A stretch of DNA of 64,000 bases from Nocardioides luteus. GTDB taxonomy: Bacteria; Actinomycetota; Actinomycetes; Propionibacteriales; Nocardioidaceae. This document shows positions 33,570 through 46,890 of the stretch, one piece after another. The DNA is taken from positions 4,890,501-4,954,500 of the forward strand of contig NZ_JADOVJ010000001.1 of assembly GCF_015752315.1 (NCBI RefSeq). Direction: 5' to 3'. Below the pieces are notes generated by a model. That model ran no database searches, had not been told where the DNA came from, and worked only from the letters and a program-made list of their open reading frames with translations. Numbering within the stretch: position 1 is the first letter of the stretch; every line of letters starts with the position of its first letter. The position numbers and the translations under genes are program-made.

Positions 33570-34538
33570 ATGATCCGCCCCACGATCGCCACCGCCGCCC
33601 TCGTGCTGGCCACGACCACCGCCTGCGGCGCCGACGCCGCCGGCACCGAGGCCGCCCGAGACGGCTTCCCGGTCACCATCGAGAACTGCGGCGTCGAGGT
33701 CACCTTCGAGGCCCCACCGGAGCGCGTCGTGATGCTGAAGAGCTCCGCGGTGCCCTACCTGCACGCGCTCGGCGTGATGGACCAGGTCGTGGCCCGGGCC
33801 GGTGACTACCCGGCCGACTACTACGACACCGAGACCCGGGCCGAGCTCGACGAGATCCCGCTGCTCACCGACGAGATGGACACCAGCGGCCACCTGCAGA
33901 TCTCCAAGGAGGTCGTGATCGCCGAGGAGCCGGACCTGGTGCTCGGCGAGGTCGACAACCTCTCCCGGGACACCCTCGACGCCGTCGACATCGACCTCCT
34001 CGAGGAGCCGGCGATGTGCCCGGACGGCGTCGACGACCCCGGTTTCGACGACGTCTACAGCCAGCTCGAGGCCTACGGCCGCGTCTTCGACAAGACGGAC
34101 GAAGCCGCCAAGGCTGTCGCTGACCTGCGCAAACGCGTCACCGAGCTGGAGACGAAGAAGGTCGGGAAGGGACGCACGGCGGCGGTTCTCTACCCCACCG
34201 TCGGCGGCGGCGTGACCTACGCCTACGGCACCCGCTCGATGGCCCACCCGCAGCTTGAGGCGGCCGGGTTCGAGGACGTCTTCGCCGACGTCGACGAGCG
34301 GGTCTTCGAGGTCTCGACCGAGGACCTCCTCGAGCGCGACCCCGACGTGATCATCCTGCTCCACAACGCCGGCGACCCGGCGAAGGTCGAGGAGTCGATC
34401 ACCCAGCTCGCCGGCGCCGAGGACCTCACCGCGGTCAGGAACGGCGACGTGATGGCGCAGCTTTTCAACTTCACCGAGCCGCCCTCGGCGCTCTCGGTCG
34501 ACGGTCTGGAGCGGATCATCGACAGGTTCGGCCGGTGA
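33570..34538 (+). CDS. Siderophore/metal ABC transporter substrate-binding lipoprotein
   Basis: 322 residues from ATG 33570 with AGGAG upstream. The N terminus is a lipoprotein signal ending TTAC at about residue 19, followed by an FhuD/BtuF-like two-lobe fold: VTIENCGVEVTFEAPPERVV, then DVYSQLEAYGRVF and the second-lobe TAAVLYP. It captures the metal complex outside the membrane. Two Cys residues (ENCG and AMCP) could form a disulfide. It lies 32 bases after the permease and overlaps the ATPase start by 4 bases. Confidence 0.92.
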   Translation: MIRPTIATAALVLATTTACGADAAGTEAARDGFPVTIENCGVEVTFEAPPERVVMLKSSAVPYLHALGVMDQVVARAGDYPADYYDTETRAELDEIPLLTDEMDTSGHLQISKEVVIAEEPDLVLGEVDNLSRDTLDAVDIDLLEEPAMCPDGVDDPGFDDVYSQLEAYGRVFDKTDEAAKAVADLRKRVTELETKKVGKGRTAAVLYPTVGGGVTYAYGTRSMAHPQLEAAGFEDVFADVDERVFEVSTEDLLERDPDVIILLHNAGDPAKVEESITQLAGAEDLTAVRNGDVMAQLFNFTEPPSALSVDGLERIIDRFGR

Positions 34539-35290
34539 TCGAGGCCGGCGGGCTGTCCTGGACGTACGGCGCCACGAGCATCCTCGAGGACGTCGACGTC
34601 GACGCCCACGAGGGCCGGGTGCTGGGTCTGATCGGCCCGAACGGGAGCGGCAAGACCACCCTGCTCCGGATGCTCTACGGCGCCCTCCGCGGCAGCGGCA
34701 CCGTCCAGATCGACGGCGACGACCTCGCCGGGCTGCCCGCCAAGGAGGTCGCCCGGCGCCTGGCCGTCGTCGTCCAGGAGTCCGGCACGGACACCTCTCT
34801 CACCGCCGGCGAGATGGTCCTCCTCGGCCGTACGCCGCACCTGTCCGCCTTCGCCAGAGCCGGTGAGCACGACCTGGAGATCGCCGCGGAGTGCCTGGAG
34901 CGCGTCGGCGGCACCCACCTCGGTCCGCGCTCCTTCGCCGCCCTGTCCGGGGGCGAGCGGCAGCGGGTGCTCATCGCGCGGGCACTGGCCCAGGAGGCGA
35001 CCCACCTGCTCCTCGACGAGCCGACCAACCACCTCGACATCCGCTACCAGCACGAGATCCTCTCCCTGGTCCGCAAGCTCGGGACCACGGCGATCGTCGT
35101 GCTCCACGACCTCAACCTGGCGGCCCGCTACTGCGACGACCTGGTACTGCTCGACCAGCGCCGAGTGGCCGCGCGCGGCACCGTCGACGAGGTGCTCCGC
35201 CCCGAGATCCTGGAGCCGGTCTACGGCATCGGCATCGAGCGGCTCGAGCTGCGCGAGGAGATCCACCTCCTCTTCCGCCCCTCGAGCTGA
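34535..35290 (+). CDS. FecE-type ABC transporter ATP-binding protein
   Basis: 251 residues, GTG 34535 overlapping the preceding TGA. Walker A GPNGSGKTT, Q-loop VVQESG, signature LSGGERQ, Walker B LLLDEPTNHLD and switch His in VLHDLN are all intact. It powers the FecCD-type uptake system encoded by the two preceding genes. Confidence 0.95.
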   Translation: MIEAGGLSWTYGATSILEDVDVDAHEGRVLGLIGPNGSGKTTLLRMLYGALRGSGTVQIDGDDLAGLPAKEVARRLAVVVQESGTDTSLTAGEMVLLGRTPHLSAFARAGEHDLEIAAECLERVGGTHLGPRSFAALSGGERQRVLIARALAQEATHLLLDEPTNHLDIRYQHEILSLVRKLGTTAIVVLHDLNLAARYCDDLVLLDQRRVAARGTVDEVLRPEILEPVYGIGIERLELREEIHLLFRPSS

Positions 35291-35293
35291 TCC

Positions 35294-35779
35294 TCACATC
35301 TCCGGGGCCGCCTCGACGCGGGTCTCCGGCGCCGCCTCGTCGTCCGGGTCGACCCCGGGAAGGTGCGCCTCCCAGAGCTCCACGTCCATCACGTAGAGCC
35401 GCAGCGGCGCCTCTCCGCGCAGGTCCTCGGGCTTGAACGCCCGCGCCGTCCCGACCAGCCGGTGGAACGCCACCGCGCAGCGCTTCTCGAGCTCGAAGTC
35501 CGGGACCTGGCGAGCCATCCCGGTGACGTACGCCGCGCTCGCGCCGGACCCGGGCGGGACCGAGGAGTCGAAGATGACCCCGGCCACGCGCGGGTCGCGC
35601 ACGATGTTGCGGGAGTGCTGGGCGTCGGGTGCCGAGACCCAGTAGAGGTCCCGGTAACCGTCGTGGGAGAAGTAGACCGGCGACGTACGCGGCCTCCCGT
35701 CGGGATCCGAGGTCGCCAGCACCAGGTAGGCGACGCTGTCGACGATCCCGCGGACGTGTCTGTCCAGATCAGCTGCCAT
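35294..35779 (-). CDS. PPOX-type (pyridoxamine phosphate oxidase-like) flavin/F420 protein
   Basis: 161 residues. A split-barrel start (YLVLATSDPDGRPRTSPVYF), followed by DLYWVSAPDAQHSRNIVRDP and VAGVIFDSS, is typical of small PPOX proteins that bind FMN or F420; the PdxH C-terminal motif is absent. The substrate is unknown. ATG 35779 has TACCCT ending 7 bases upstream, a leaderless pattern. It is convergent with the ABC ATPase, with 3 bases between the stops. Confidence 0.85.
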   Translation of the reverse strand: MAADLDRHVRGIVDSVAYLVLATSDPDGRPRTSPVYFSHDGYRDLYWVSAPDAQHSRNIVRDPRVAGVIFDSSVPPGSGASAAYVTGMARQVPDFELEKRCAVAFHRLVGTARAFKPEDLRGEAPLRLYVMDVELWEAHLPGVDPDDEAAPETRVEAAPEM

Positions 35780-35802
35780 ACCCCAGAGGGTAGGCGACTT
35801 TC

Positions 35803-36879
35803 TTACTGGTGACCTGCGTATATACGCGGCAGCTTGTAGCCGTGCTCGGCCAGGACCTCGCGCAGCACGTCCGGCTTGTCGGTGATCAGCCCGTCGACGC
35901 CCAGCCCGATGAGGTGCTCCATGGTGGCGACGTCGTCCACCGTCCACGGCACGACCGCGATCCCGCGCGCATGTGCCGCGTCGACCAGCTCCTGGGTCGT
36001 GAACGGCACATAGCCCGGGTCCGACACCGAGCCGCCCTGCGGGTCACCGTGAACCGGCGAGACCGCATCCGCTCCGAAGGAGTCCGCGGCCGCCACGTAC
36101 CGCTCCTGCAGCGACCCCTCGAAGTCGTCGATGTCGATACCGCCCAGCCACGGCGAGGCGCCCGGCTGTCCCTGCTGGAGGAACTGCTGCCCGTTGGTCA
36201 GGGCGACGATCGGGAGCCGCGGCTCGACCTCGCGGAACCGCTTCAGAGCACCCCAGTCGAAGCTCTGGATGGTGACCTGGTTGCGGATGTGCGCGCGCCG
36301 GATCTCGGCCAGGACGACGCGGACGAACTGCTCGCGCGGCGCGGTCTGCTCCGGCGCCCCCGCCTCGACCTTGGTCTCCAGGTTCAGCGTGACCTGGCCG
36401 GCGTGGTAGCTGTTGACCAGCGCGAACACCTCCGAGAGCAGCGGCATCCGCTCCCCCGGCGACAGCTCCTGCTGGGGGAACTGCGGCTGGCGCAGCGACC
36501 CGCAGTCGATCGTGCGCACCTGGGCGAGCGTCAGGTTCTTGATGTAGGTCCGGTTCGGCACGTACGGGAACTCCGGATCTCCGGGGAACGCCGGTGCGGT
36601 GTCGACACACTTGGCCGGGTTCGGGTCCCGGTCGTGGGTCACGACCGCGTAGCCGTCCTCGGTGATCTGCACGTCGAGCTCGAGGGTGCTCACGCCCAGC
36701 TCGAGCGCCCGCGCGAACGCCGGCAGCGTGTTCTCCACCGTGAGCGCGATGCCACCGCGGTGCGCCTGGAGGTCGAAGGTACGCGGATCGCTCTCGGCGT
36801 GCGCCGGGGAAAGAGCGGAGAGGGCGGAGCTCGCCAGGAGCGCCGCGGCAACGAGGAGGCCTGCTCGGACACGTCTCAT
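35803..36879 (-). CDS. Secreted glycerophosphodiester phosphodiesterase
   Basis: 358 residues. A signal peptide (MRRVRAGLLVAAALL...PAHA) is followed by a GDPD barrel with the catalytic/metal motifs QAHRGG, ENTLPAF, LELDVQITEDG and VTHDRDPN; the end carries GLITDKPDVLREVL. It releases glycerol-3-phosphate from glycerophosphodiesters outside the membrane. It lies 30 bases after the DUF4232 lipoprotein gene on the same strand and may share its transcript. Confidence 0.94.
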   Translation of the reverse strand: MRRVRAGLLVAAALLASSALSALSPAHAESDPRTFDLQAHRGGIALTVENTLPAFARALELGVSTLELDVQITEDGYAVVTHDRDPNPAKCVDTAPAFPGDPEFPYVPNRTYIKNLTLAQVRTIDCGSLRQPQFPQQELSPGERMPLLSEVFALVNSYHAGQVTLNLETKVEAGAPEQTAPREQFVRVVLAEIRRAHIRNQVTIQSFDWGALKRFREVEPRLPIVALTNGQQFLQQGQPGASPWLGGIDIDDFEGSLQERYVAAADSFGADAVSPVHGDPQGGSVSDPGYVPFTTQELVDAAHARGIAVVPWTVDDVATMEHLIGLGVDGLITDKPDVLREVLAEHGYKLPRIYAGHQ

Positions 36880-36909
36880 GCCCGCCAGGATCGCGCTGCC
36901 GGATGGCCG

Positions 36910-37560
36910 CTAGTGGAACGCGCGATGAGACAGGAGCGACACGTTCTTGTCCGCACACCCGGTCGTCTGGTGACGGACGAACTGGGAGTCGTAGGAGTCC
37001 GGCACGTAGACCCGGAACCCGTCCACCTCGGTCGGCCTGCAGTCCGCGGCCGGGTAGTTCTCAGCGGTCGACTCGGCGACCGCGCTGACGGCCACCTGAC
37101 CCGGCTTCATGATGACCTTGCGCCAACCGCCCTCACGCTTTGCGGGCGCACCGACCTGGGTGCCGTCGCCACCGCCGACGTACGAGAGACCGCCGAAGCC
37201 ACCCAAGGAGCAGGCGTGGTCGGAGACGTTGGTCAGGGTGATCTCACCGAACCGCGATCCCGCGCCCGCATCGGTGGCCCGATAGCCCGCCTTCAGGTCG
37301 GCGTTGACGCACTTCGGCGTCACCGGATCCGCCGGTACGGCGTCAGCGTTCTGAGACTCAGTCCCCACCGGCGAACCCCCCGTGGCCGCCGGTGAGGACT
37401 GAGTCGGGGACGATGGTGCACTGCTTCCCGAGGTGGGATCCGCGGTCCCGGAGGCAGATGGTGACGCGTCGACCGCCCCGTCCTTCGTCGACCCGCAACC
37501 TCCCACCGCGAGCACGCCGAGGATCCAGACGCCGACCACCATCAGCCGTAGGTGCCGCAT
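36910..37560 (-). CDS. DUF4232 lipoprotein
   Basis: 216 residues, ATG 37560 with GAGGAG upstream. Lipoprotein signal with lipobox LAVGGC (Cys at about 22), a Ser/Pro/Thr/Ala-rich linker to about residue 80, then the DUF4232 domain (ATDAGAGSRFGEITLTNVSDHA, then CSLGGFGGLSY) with several Cys. Actinobacterial secreted proteins of this family have no agreed function. Confidence 0.85.
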   Translation of the reverse strand: MRHLRLMVVGVWILGVLAVGGCGSTKDGAVDASPSASGTADPTSGSSAPSSPTQSSPAATGGSPVGTESQNADAVPADPVTPKCVNADLKAGYRATDAGAGSRFGEITLTNVSDHACSLGGFGGLSYVGGGDGTQVGAPAKREGGWRKVIMKPGQVAVSAVAESTAENYPAADCRPTEVDGFRVYVPDSYDSQFVRHQTTGCADKNVSLLSHRAFH

Positions 37561-37672
37561 CTTTGCTCCTCGAGTAGCAGATGCCAGCCAGATAACCCAG
37601 CCAGTTAACTCATCGTCCTACCCCTGTGACGTTCGGACCGCGGGGTTCGTTGCGTCCGATCTCGAGAAATTC

Positions 37673-38074
37673 TCAGACCCTGCCGTCGTACGTCGTGCGG
37701 GCCTCGTCCACCTCGGCCATGTGCTCCTCGGCCCACGCCTTGAGGTGGGCGAGGACGGGCAGCAGCGTCAGCCCGAGCGGGGTGAGCTCGTAGTCGGTCC
37801 GCACCGGCACCGATGGCGTCACCGTGCGGATCAGCAGACCGTCGCGCTCCATCCTCCGCAGCGACTGGGTCAGCATCTTCTGGCTCACCCCCTCGATCTG
37901 CGAGGCCAGCTCCGAATACCTCAGCGGGCCGCGGAGCCCCAGCGCCACGATCGCCAGACTCACCCACTTGTCACCGATCGTGTCCAGCAGCCGCCGGCTC
38001 GGACACAGCGCTGAGAACGCGTCGAATCCGCTGTGCTCGAATCCGCCGGGTCGTTCGGCCGTCGTCGTCCCCAT
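37673..38074 (-). CDS. HxlR-family transcriptional regulator
   Basis: 133 residues, ATG 38074 with GGAGG 6 bases upstream. The winged HTH begins after CPSRRLLDTIGDKWVSLAIV, then LRYSELASQIEGVSQKMLTQ and the wing RTDYELTPLG; CPS at the start is the usual redox- or aldehyde-sensing Cys of HxlR proteins. It is divergent from an MDR oxidoreductase that it probably controls. Confidence 0.93.
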   Translation of the reverse strand: MGTTTAERPGGFEHSGFDAFSALCPSRRLLDTIGDKWVSLAIVALGLRGPLRYSELASQIEGVSQKMLTQSLRRMERDGLLIRTVTPSVPVRTDYELTPLGLTLLPVLAHLKAWAEEHMAEVDEARTTYDGRV

Positions 38075-38097
38075 GGCAGACCTCCAGGTGCGTACGC

Positions 38098-38148
38098 CAC
38101 TTCAAAGTGCCTTCTTCCCAACGGAGAGTAGGGCACCGAAAGTAGTGC
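38098..38148. promoter_or_regulatory. Divergent regulatory region with inverted repeats
   Basis: CACTT-CA-AAGTG (38098-38109) and GCAC-N8-GTGC (38133-38148) are small dyads between the HxlR and oxidoreductase genes. They are candidate HxlR sites on the basis of position only. Confidence 0.4.
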
Positions 38149-38184
38149 ATGCAACCAGACAGACCACCACAAAGGACGAACACC

Positions 38185-39066
38185 ATGTACGCACTCATCT
38201 CCCGCGCCGGCGACCCGACCCCGCGCCTCGAGGAGCTCCCGGCCCAGCCGCTCGGCCCCGACGACATCCGGGTCGAGGTGGCCGCCGCCGGCTTCACCCT
38301 CTTCGACGCCTTCGTCGCGAACGACCACGCAGCCATCGGCCTCCCCGACGTGATCGGCCTCGGCTTCGACTTCAGCGGTGTGGTCACCGCAGTCGGCGAG
38401 GCCGTCTCCGGATTCGCTGTCGGCGACCGCGTCGCCGGTCTCCATGGCAACCCGGCCGCAGGCGCCCGCGCCCACGCGACGGAGGTCGTGGTGCCCGCCT
38501 CCGCCGCAGCGGCCGTACCCGACGGGCTCACGCTCGAGGCGGCCGCCGCGGCTCCGCTCAACGCGCTCACCGCCCGCCAGGCACTCGACCTGCTCGGCAC
38601 CGAACGCGGCAGCCTCCTCGTCACCGGTGCCGCCGGCAGCGTCGGCCTGTGGGCATCGGGGCTGGCCAAAGCCGACGGTTGGACGGTCGACGCCCTGGTA
38701 CGCCCCGGCACCGAGCACCTCGCCACCGGCGCCGACCGCGCCGTCACCGAGATCGAGCCGCACGGGCACGACGCCGTCCTGGACCTGGCGGCGCTCAACG
38801 AACCGGCGTTGGCAGGCGTACGCGACGGCGGCCGCTACGTCAGCGTCAAGCCCGGCCGGGCACCGGCGCCCGAGCGCGGCATCGAGGTCTCGACCGCACT
38901 GAACCAGCCCGACGGGGCGATGCTCGCCGACCTCCTCCGGTTGGCAGCGGACGGCACGGTGCCGACCCGGATCGCGGCTACACGCCCGCTGAGCAAGGCC
39001 GCCGAGGCCTACCAGGAGGCGGAGGCGGCACCGGGATCCGACGGACGCTGGCTCCTCGTGCCCTGA
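38185..39066 (+). CDS. NADP-dependent oxidoreductase (quinone oxidoreductase-like MDR)
   Basis: 293 residues from ATG 38185 with AAAGGACG upstream. GroES-like N-terminal domain (VEVAAAGFTLFDAFV), then the Rossmann domain with LLVTGAAGSVGLWASGLAK. No Zn ligands are present, so it belongs to the zinc-free medium-chain reductases (quinone oxidoreductase type). It is about 20-30 residues shorter than typical members. Probably induced through the divergent HxlR regulator in response to reactive carbonyls or quinones. Confidence 0.9.
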   Translation: MYALISRAGDPTPRLEELPAQPLGPDDIRVEVAAAGFTLFDAFVANDHAAIGLPDVIGLGFDFSGVVTAVGEAVSGFAVGDRVAGLHGNPAAGARAHATEVVVPASAAAAVPDGLTLEAAAAAPLNALTARQALDLLGTERGSLLVTGAAGSVGLWASGLAKADGWTVDALVRPGTEHLATGADRAVTEIEPHGHDAVLDLAALNEPALAGVRDGGRYVSVKPGRAPAPERGIEVSTALNQPDGAMLADLLRLAADGTVPTRIAATRPLSKAAEAYQEAEAAPGSDGRWLLVP

Positions 39067-39073
39067 AAAGGAC

Positions 39074-39107
39074 GAAGGCCCCGCCACCCGAAGGTGGCGG
39101 GGCCTTC
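39074..39107. terminator. Bidirectional terminator between oxidoreductase and rpoC
   Basis: A perfect 15-bp stem with CGAA tetraloop (arm GAAGGCCCCGCCACC), AAAAG on the left and TTCTAG on the right, sits between two convergent genes. Confidence 0.9.
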
Positions 39108-39119
39108 TAGACCACTCGA

Positions 39120-42995
<3,876 letters not shown>

Positions 42996-43048
42996 GGTGG
43001 CTTCCAGTTCCTTCGTTAGTTCTTGGAAAGTTAAAGGGGACTGAGGGA

Positions 43049-43076
43049 GGGAGGTGCGCCCGGAGGCGCACCTCCC
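43049..43076 (-). terminator. Hairpin between rpoB and rpoC
   Basis: A perfect 12-bp stem (GGGAGGTGCGCC) with CGGA loop in the 86-base rpoB-rpoC gap. There is no T-run on the minus strand, so it is more likely an mRNA stability or partial attenuation element than a full terminator. Confidence 0.5.
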
Positions 43077-43081
43077 GCTCG

Positions 43082-46000
43082 TCAGACTTCCTCTACGGAA
43101 GAGGGCTCGCGGCGGGACAGGTCGATGCCGAGCTCCTCGGCGGCGCGGAAGACGTCCTCCTCCGCGTCACGGAGCTCGATCGCCGAACCGTCCTGGCTCA
43201 GGACCTCGACGTTCAGGCACAGCGACTGCATCTCCTTGACGAGAACCTTGAACGACTCCGGGATACCCGAGTCGGGGATGTTCTCGCCCTTGACGATCGC
43301 CTCGTACACCTTCACGCGGCCGGGCACGTCGTCCGACTTGATGGTCAGGAGCTCCTGCAGGGCGTAGGCGGCGCCGTACGCCTCCATCGCCCAGACCTCC
43401 ATCTCACCGAAGCGCTGGCCACCGAACTGGGCCTTACCGCCGAGCGGCTGCTGGGTGATCATCGAGTACGGACCGGTCGAACGCGCGTGGATCTTGTCGT
43501 CGACCAGGTGGTGCAGCTTCAGGATGTACATGTAGCCCACGGCCACCGGCTCCGGGAACGGCTCGCCGGAGCGACCGTCGAAGAGGCGGGCCTTGCCGTC
43601 GGTGCCGACCACACGCTGACCGTCCCGGTTCGGGAGGGTCGAGGCGAGCAGACCGGTGATCTCGTCCTCACGCGCACCGTCGAAGACCGGCGTGGCCACC
43701 TTGGTGCCCGGGTCGGCCTTGTCGGCGTGGATCTTGATCAGGCGCTGCTTCCAGGCGCTGTCGTCGGGGTCGTCGGAGAGGTTGAGGTCCCAACCCTGCT
43801 TGGCGAGCCAGCCGAGGTGGAGCTCCAGGACCTGTCCGATGTTCATACGACGCGGAACACCGAGCGGGTTGAGCAGAACGTCGACCGGGGTGCCGTCCTC
43901 CATGAACGGCATGTCCTCGACCGGCAGGATCTTCGCGATGACGCCCTTGTTGCCGTGACGGCCGGCGAGCTTGTCACCCACGGAGATCTTGCGCTTCTGC
44001 GCCACGTAGACACGAACCAGCTGGTTCACGCCCGGGGGCAGCTCGTCGCCCTCCTCACGGTCGAAGACGCGGACACCGATGACGGTGCCCTCCTCGCCGT
44101 GCGGAACCTTCATCGAGGTGTCGCGGACCTCGCGCGCCTTCTCACCGAAGATCGCGCGGAGCAGACGCTCCTCCGGGGTGAGCTCGGTCTCGCCCTTCGG
44201 CGTGACCTTGCCGACCAGGATGTCACCGGTGGTGACCTCGGCGCCGATGCGGATGATGCCGCGCTCGTCGAGGTCGGCCAGCATCTCCTCGGAGACGTTC
44301 GGGATGTCCCGGGTGATCTCCTCCGGACCCAGCTTGGTGTCGCGGGCGTCGACCTCGTGCTCCTCGATGTGGATCGAGGTGAGGTAGTCCTGCTGCACCA
44401 GACGCTGGGAGAGGATGATCGCGTCCTCGTAGTTGTGGCCCTGCCACGACTGGAAGGCGACCAGGAGGTTGGCACCCAGCGCCATCTCGGCACCCTGGGT
44501 CGCCGGACCGTCGGCCAGCGGGGAGCCGACCTCGACCCGGGCGCCCTCGTCTACCAGGGGCTGCTGGTTGACGCAGTTGCCCTGGTTGGAGCGCTCGAAC
44601 TTGGCCAGCTTGTAGGTGGTGTAGGTGCCGTCGTCGTTGAGGGTCTCGATGACGTCGGCGGAGACCTCCTTGACGACACCGGCCTTCTTGGCGACGAGCA
44701 CGTCACCGGCGTCGACCGCGGCCCGGTACTCGATGCCGGTGCCGACCAGCGGCGAGTCGCTGCGGACCAGCGGAACGGCCTGACGCTGCATGTTGGCGCC
44801 CATGAGCGCACGGTTGGCGTCGTCGTGCTCGAGGAACGGGATCAGCGCGGTCGCGACCGACACCATCTGGCGCGGCGAGACGTCGATGTAGTCGACCTCG
44901 TCGGCCAGGAGCTCGGAGACCTCACCGTCGCGCTGGCGAACCAGGACGCGCTCGGTGGCGAACTTCATGTTCTCGTCGACGGCCGCGTTGGCCTGCGCGA
45001 TGACGTACTTGTCCTCGTCGTCGGCGGTCAGGTAGTCGATCTGGTCGGTGACGACGCCGTTGACGACCTTGCGGTAGGGCGTCTCCACGAAACCGAACGG
45101 GTTGATCCGGCCGAAGGAGGCCAGCGAGCCGATCAGACCGATGTTGGGACCTTCAGGGGTCTCGATCGGGCACATCCGGCCGTAGTGCGACGGGTGGACG
45201 TCTCGGACCTCCATGCCGGCGCGGTCACGGGAGAGACCACCCGGGCCGAGGGCCGACAGACGACGCTTGTGCGTCAGGCCCGCGAGCGGGTTGTTCTGGT
45301 CCATGAACTGCGACAGCTGCGAGGTGCCGAAGAACTCCTTCAGCGCAGCGACCACGGGACGGATGTTGATCAGGGACTGCGGCGTGATCGCCTCGACGTC
45401 CTGGGTCGTCATCCGCTCGCGCACGACGCGCTCCATACGGGCAAGGCCCGTACGCAGCTGGTTCTGGATCAGCTCGCCGACCGTCCGCATCCGGCGGTTG
45501 CCGAAGTGGTCGATGTCGTCGGCGGCGATGTCGATCGTGCCCTGCGGGGTCTCGAGCTGCGTACGCCCGTCGTGCAGAGCCACGACGTACTTGATCGTCG
45601 CGACGATGTCGTCGACGGTCAGGGTCTGCTGGTCGAAGGCCTCGGTCAGACCGAGCTTCTTGTTGACCTTGTAGCGGCCGACCTTGGCGGTGTCGTAGCG
45701 CTTCGGGTTGAAGTAGTAGTTGTTCAGCAGCGTCTGCGCGGCCTCACGCGTGGGCGGCTCGCCCGGGCGCAGCTTGCGGTAGATGTCGAGCAGCGCGTCG
45801 TCCTGGGCGGTGGTGCTGTCCTTCTCCAGGGTCAGCATCATCGACTCGTACTCGCCGAACTCCTCGCGGATCTGCTCGTTGGTCCAGCCGAGGGCCTTGA
45901 GCAGCACGGTGACGTTCTGCTTGCGCTTGCGGTCGAGGCGGACGCCGACGAGGTCGCGCTTGTCGATCTCGAACTCGAGCCAGGCACCACGGCTCGGGAT

Positions 46001-46552
46001 CAGCTTGGCGGTGTAGATGTCCTTGTCCGACGTCTTGTCGGCGGTGCGCTCGAAGTAGACGCCCGGGGACCGGACGAGCTGGGAGACGACGACACGCTCG
46101 GTGCCGTTGATGACGAAGGTGCCCTGGTCGGTCATGAGCGGGAAGTCACCCATGAAGACCGTCTGGCCCTTGATCTCACCAGTGTCGTTGTTGGTGAACT
46201 CCGCCGAGACATAGAGCGGCGCGGAGTAGGTGAAGTCCTTCTCCTTGCACTCCTCGACGGTGTACTTGGGGTCGTAGAAGACAGGGCTCTCGAAGGAGAG
46301 GGACATCGTCTCCGAGAAGTCCTCGATCGGGGAGATCTCCTCGAAGATCTCCTGTAGACCGGACTTGTGAGACACGTCCTCACCCGCGGCTTCGCGGGCG
46401 GCAACCTGCTCCTGCCAGCGCTCGTTGCCGATCAGCCAGTCAAAGCTTTCGGTCTGGAGGGCGAGGAGCTGAGGGAGCTCGAGAGGCTCTGAGATCTTTG
46501 CGAAAGAGATGCGGCGAGGGGTGGAGTCACCCGACGAGGTGCGCGCGGCCAA
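43082..46552 (-). CDS. rpoB: DNA-directed RNA polymerase subunit beta
   Basis: 1156 residues. TTG 46552 is chosen because AAGGA lies 6 bases upstream and the product starts [20 protein letters not shown], like other actinobacterial RpoB; the frame is open to 46654, but this part lies in the promoter. The rifampicin region is intact ([20 protein letters not shown], then [16 protein letters not shown]), with Asp, His and Ser at the three main resistance positions; it has Ala where M. tuberculosis has Ser522. The C-terminal [20 protein letters not shown] is present. Confidence 0.98.
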   Translation of the reverse strand: MAARTSSGDSTPRRISFAKISEPLELPQLLALQTESFDWLIGNERWQEQVAAREAAGEDVSHKSGLQEIFEEISPIEDFSETMSLSFESPVFYDPKYTVEECKEKDFTYSAPLYVSAEFTNNDTGEIKGQTVFMGDFPLMTDQGTFVINGTERVVVSQLVRSPGVYFERTADKTSDKDIYTAKLIPSRGAWLEFEIDKRDLVGVRLDRKRKQNVTVLLKALGWTNEQIREEFGEYESMMLTLEKDSTTAQDDALLDIYRKLRPGEPPTREAAQTLLNNYYFNPKRYDTAKVGRYKVNKKLGLTEAFDQQTLTVDDIVATIKYVVALHDGRTQLETPQGTIDIAADDIDHFGNRRMRTVGELIQNQLRTGLARMERVVRERMTTQDVEAITPQSLINIRPVVAALKEFFGTSQLSQFMDQNNPLAGLTHKRRLSALGPGGLSRDRAGMEVRDVHPSHYGRMCPIETPEGPNIGLIGSLASFGRINPFGFVETPYRKVVNGVVTDQIDYLTADDEDKYVIAQANAAVDENMKFATERVLVRQRDGEVSELLADEVDYIDVSPRQMVSVATALIPFLEHDDANRALMGANMQRQAVPLVRSDSPLVGTGIEYRAAVDAGDVLVAKKAGVVKEVSADVIETLNDDGTYTTYKLAKFERSNQGNCVNQQPLVDEGARVEVGSPLADGPATQGAEMALGANLLVAFQSWQGHNYEDAIILSQRLVQQDYLTSIHIEEHEVDARDTKLGPEEITRDIPNVSEEMLADLDERGIIRIGAEVTTGDILVGKVTPKGETELTPEERLLRAIFGEKAREVRDTSMKVPHGEEGTVIGVRVFDREEGDELPPGVNQLVRVYVAQKRKISVGDKLAGRHGNKGVIAKILPVEDMPFMEDGTPVDVLLNPLGVPRRMNIGQVLELHLGWLAKQGWDLNLSDDPDDSAWKQRLIKIHADKADPGTKVATPVFDGAREDEITGLLASTLPNRDGQRVVGTDGKARLFDGRSGEPFPEPVAVGYMYILKLHHLVDDKIHARSTGPYSMITQQPLGGKAQFGGQRFGEMEVWAMEAYGAAYALQELLTIKSDDVPGRVKVYEAIVKGENIPDSGIPESFKVLVKEMQSLCLNVEVLSQDGSAIELRDAEEDVFRAAEELGIDLSRREPSSVEEV

Positions 46553-46882
46553 GAGGAATCCTTCGACAAGGTTCGCAGGTGGATTCGCGCCGCCGACCAC
46601 CGAACAGCCACCGGGCAGGCTGAGGGGCATATGAAGGCATGCGCAAAGCGCCATAGTACGGCATAAAAGCGCACTTCACAACACCGGGCCTCAATTAAAG
46701 TCCGGCGTTCCTTCATTCACACCTTCGGCGCCCGACCGTCGGCGTTGTCGATCGTTGCCTTGTCGAGCATCGCGGATGATCATGCGCCTCTTCGGCACCC
46801 CGGGTCAAGCATCCGCGCCAATCGGTCCGTCCTCCGGGAAGGTTGATCCGATCACTTGACAGGTAGGACGAGGCCTGCGGGC
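46553..46882. other. Intergenic region upstream of rpoB
   Basis: 330 bases between the last mce-operon gene and rpoB, both on the minus strand. It holds the rpoB promoter (46653-46681), an untranslated leader of about 94 bases and the operon-end hairpin. The stretch 46690-46860 has no convincing reading frame in either direction; a CCTTCATTCAC at about 46711 resembles part of the 29-bp repeat unit but stands alone. Confidence 0.7.
46653..46681 (-). promoter_or_regulatory. rpoB promoter
   Basis: TTGTGA (46676-46681), 17-base spacer and TACTAT (46653-46658) on the minus strand. Spacing is optimal; transcription would start near 46646 and leave a leader of about 94 bases before the TTG. Confidence 0.75.
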
Positions 46883-46890
46883 CTAGTCCT
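46865..46890 (-). terminator. Hairpin at the end of the mce operon
   Basis: AGGAC-AGGCC pairs with GGCCT-GTCCT (one mismatch, TGCG loop), overlapping the stop codon of the last Mce-associated gene. No T-run follows, so termination may be partial and allow some read-through into rpoB. Confidence 0.5.

Noticed and set aside
43082..46552. Rifampicin resistance mutation in rpoB
   Set aside because: The Asp, His and Ser at the three main resistance positions are unchanged; the single Ala is probably lineage-typical.
46711..46721. Another copy of the 29-bp repeat upstream of rpoB
   Set aside because: Only 11 bases (CCTTCATTCAC) match and there is no dyad or second unit.
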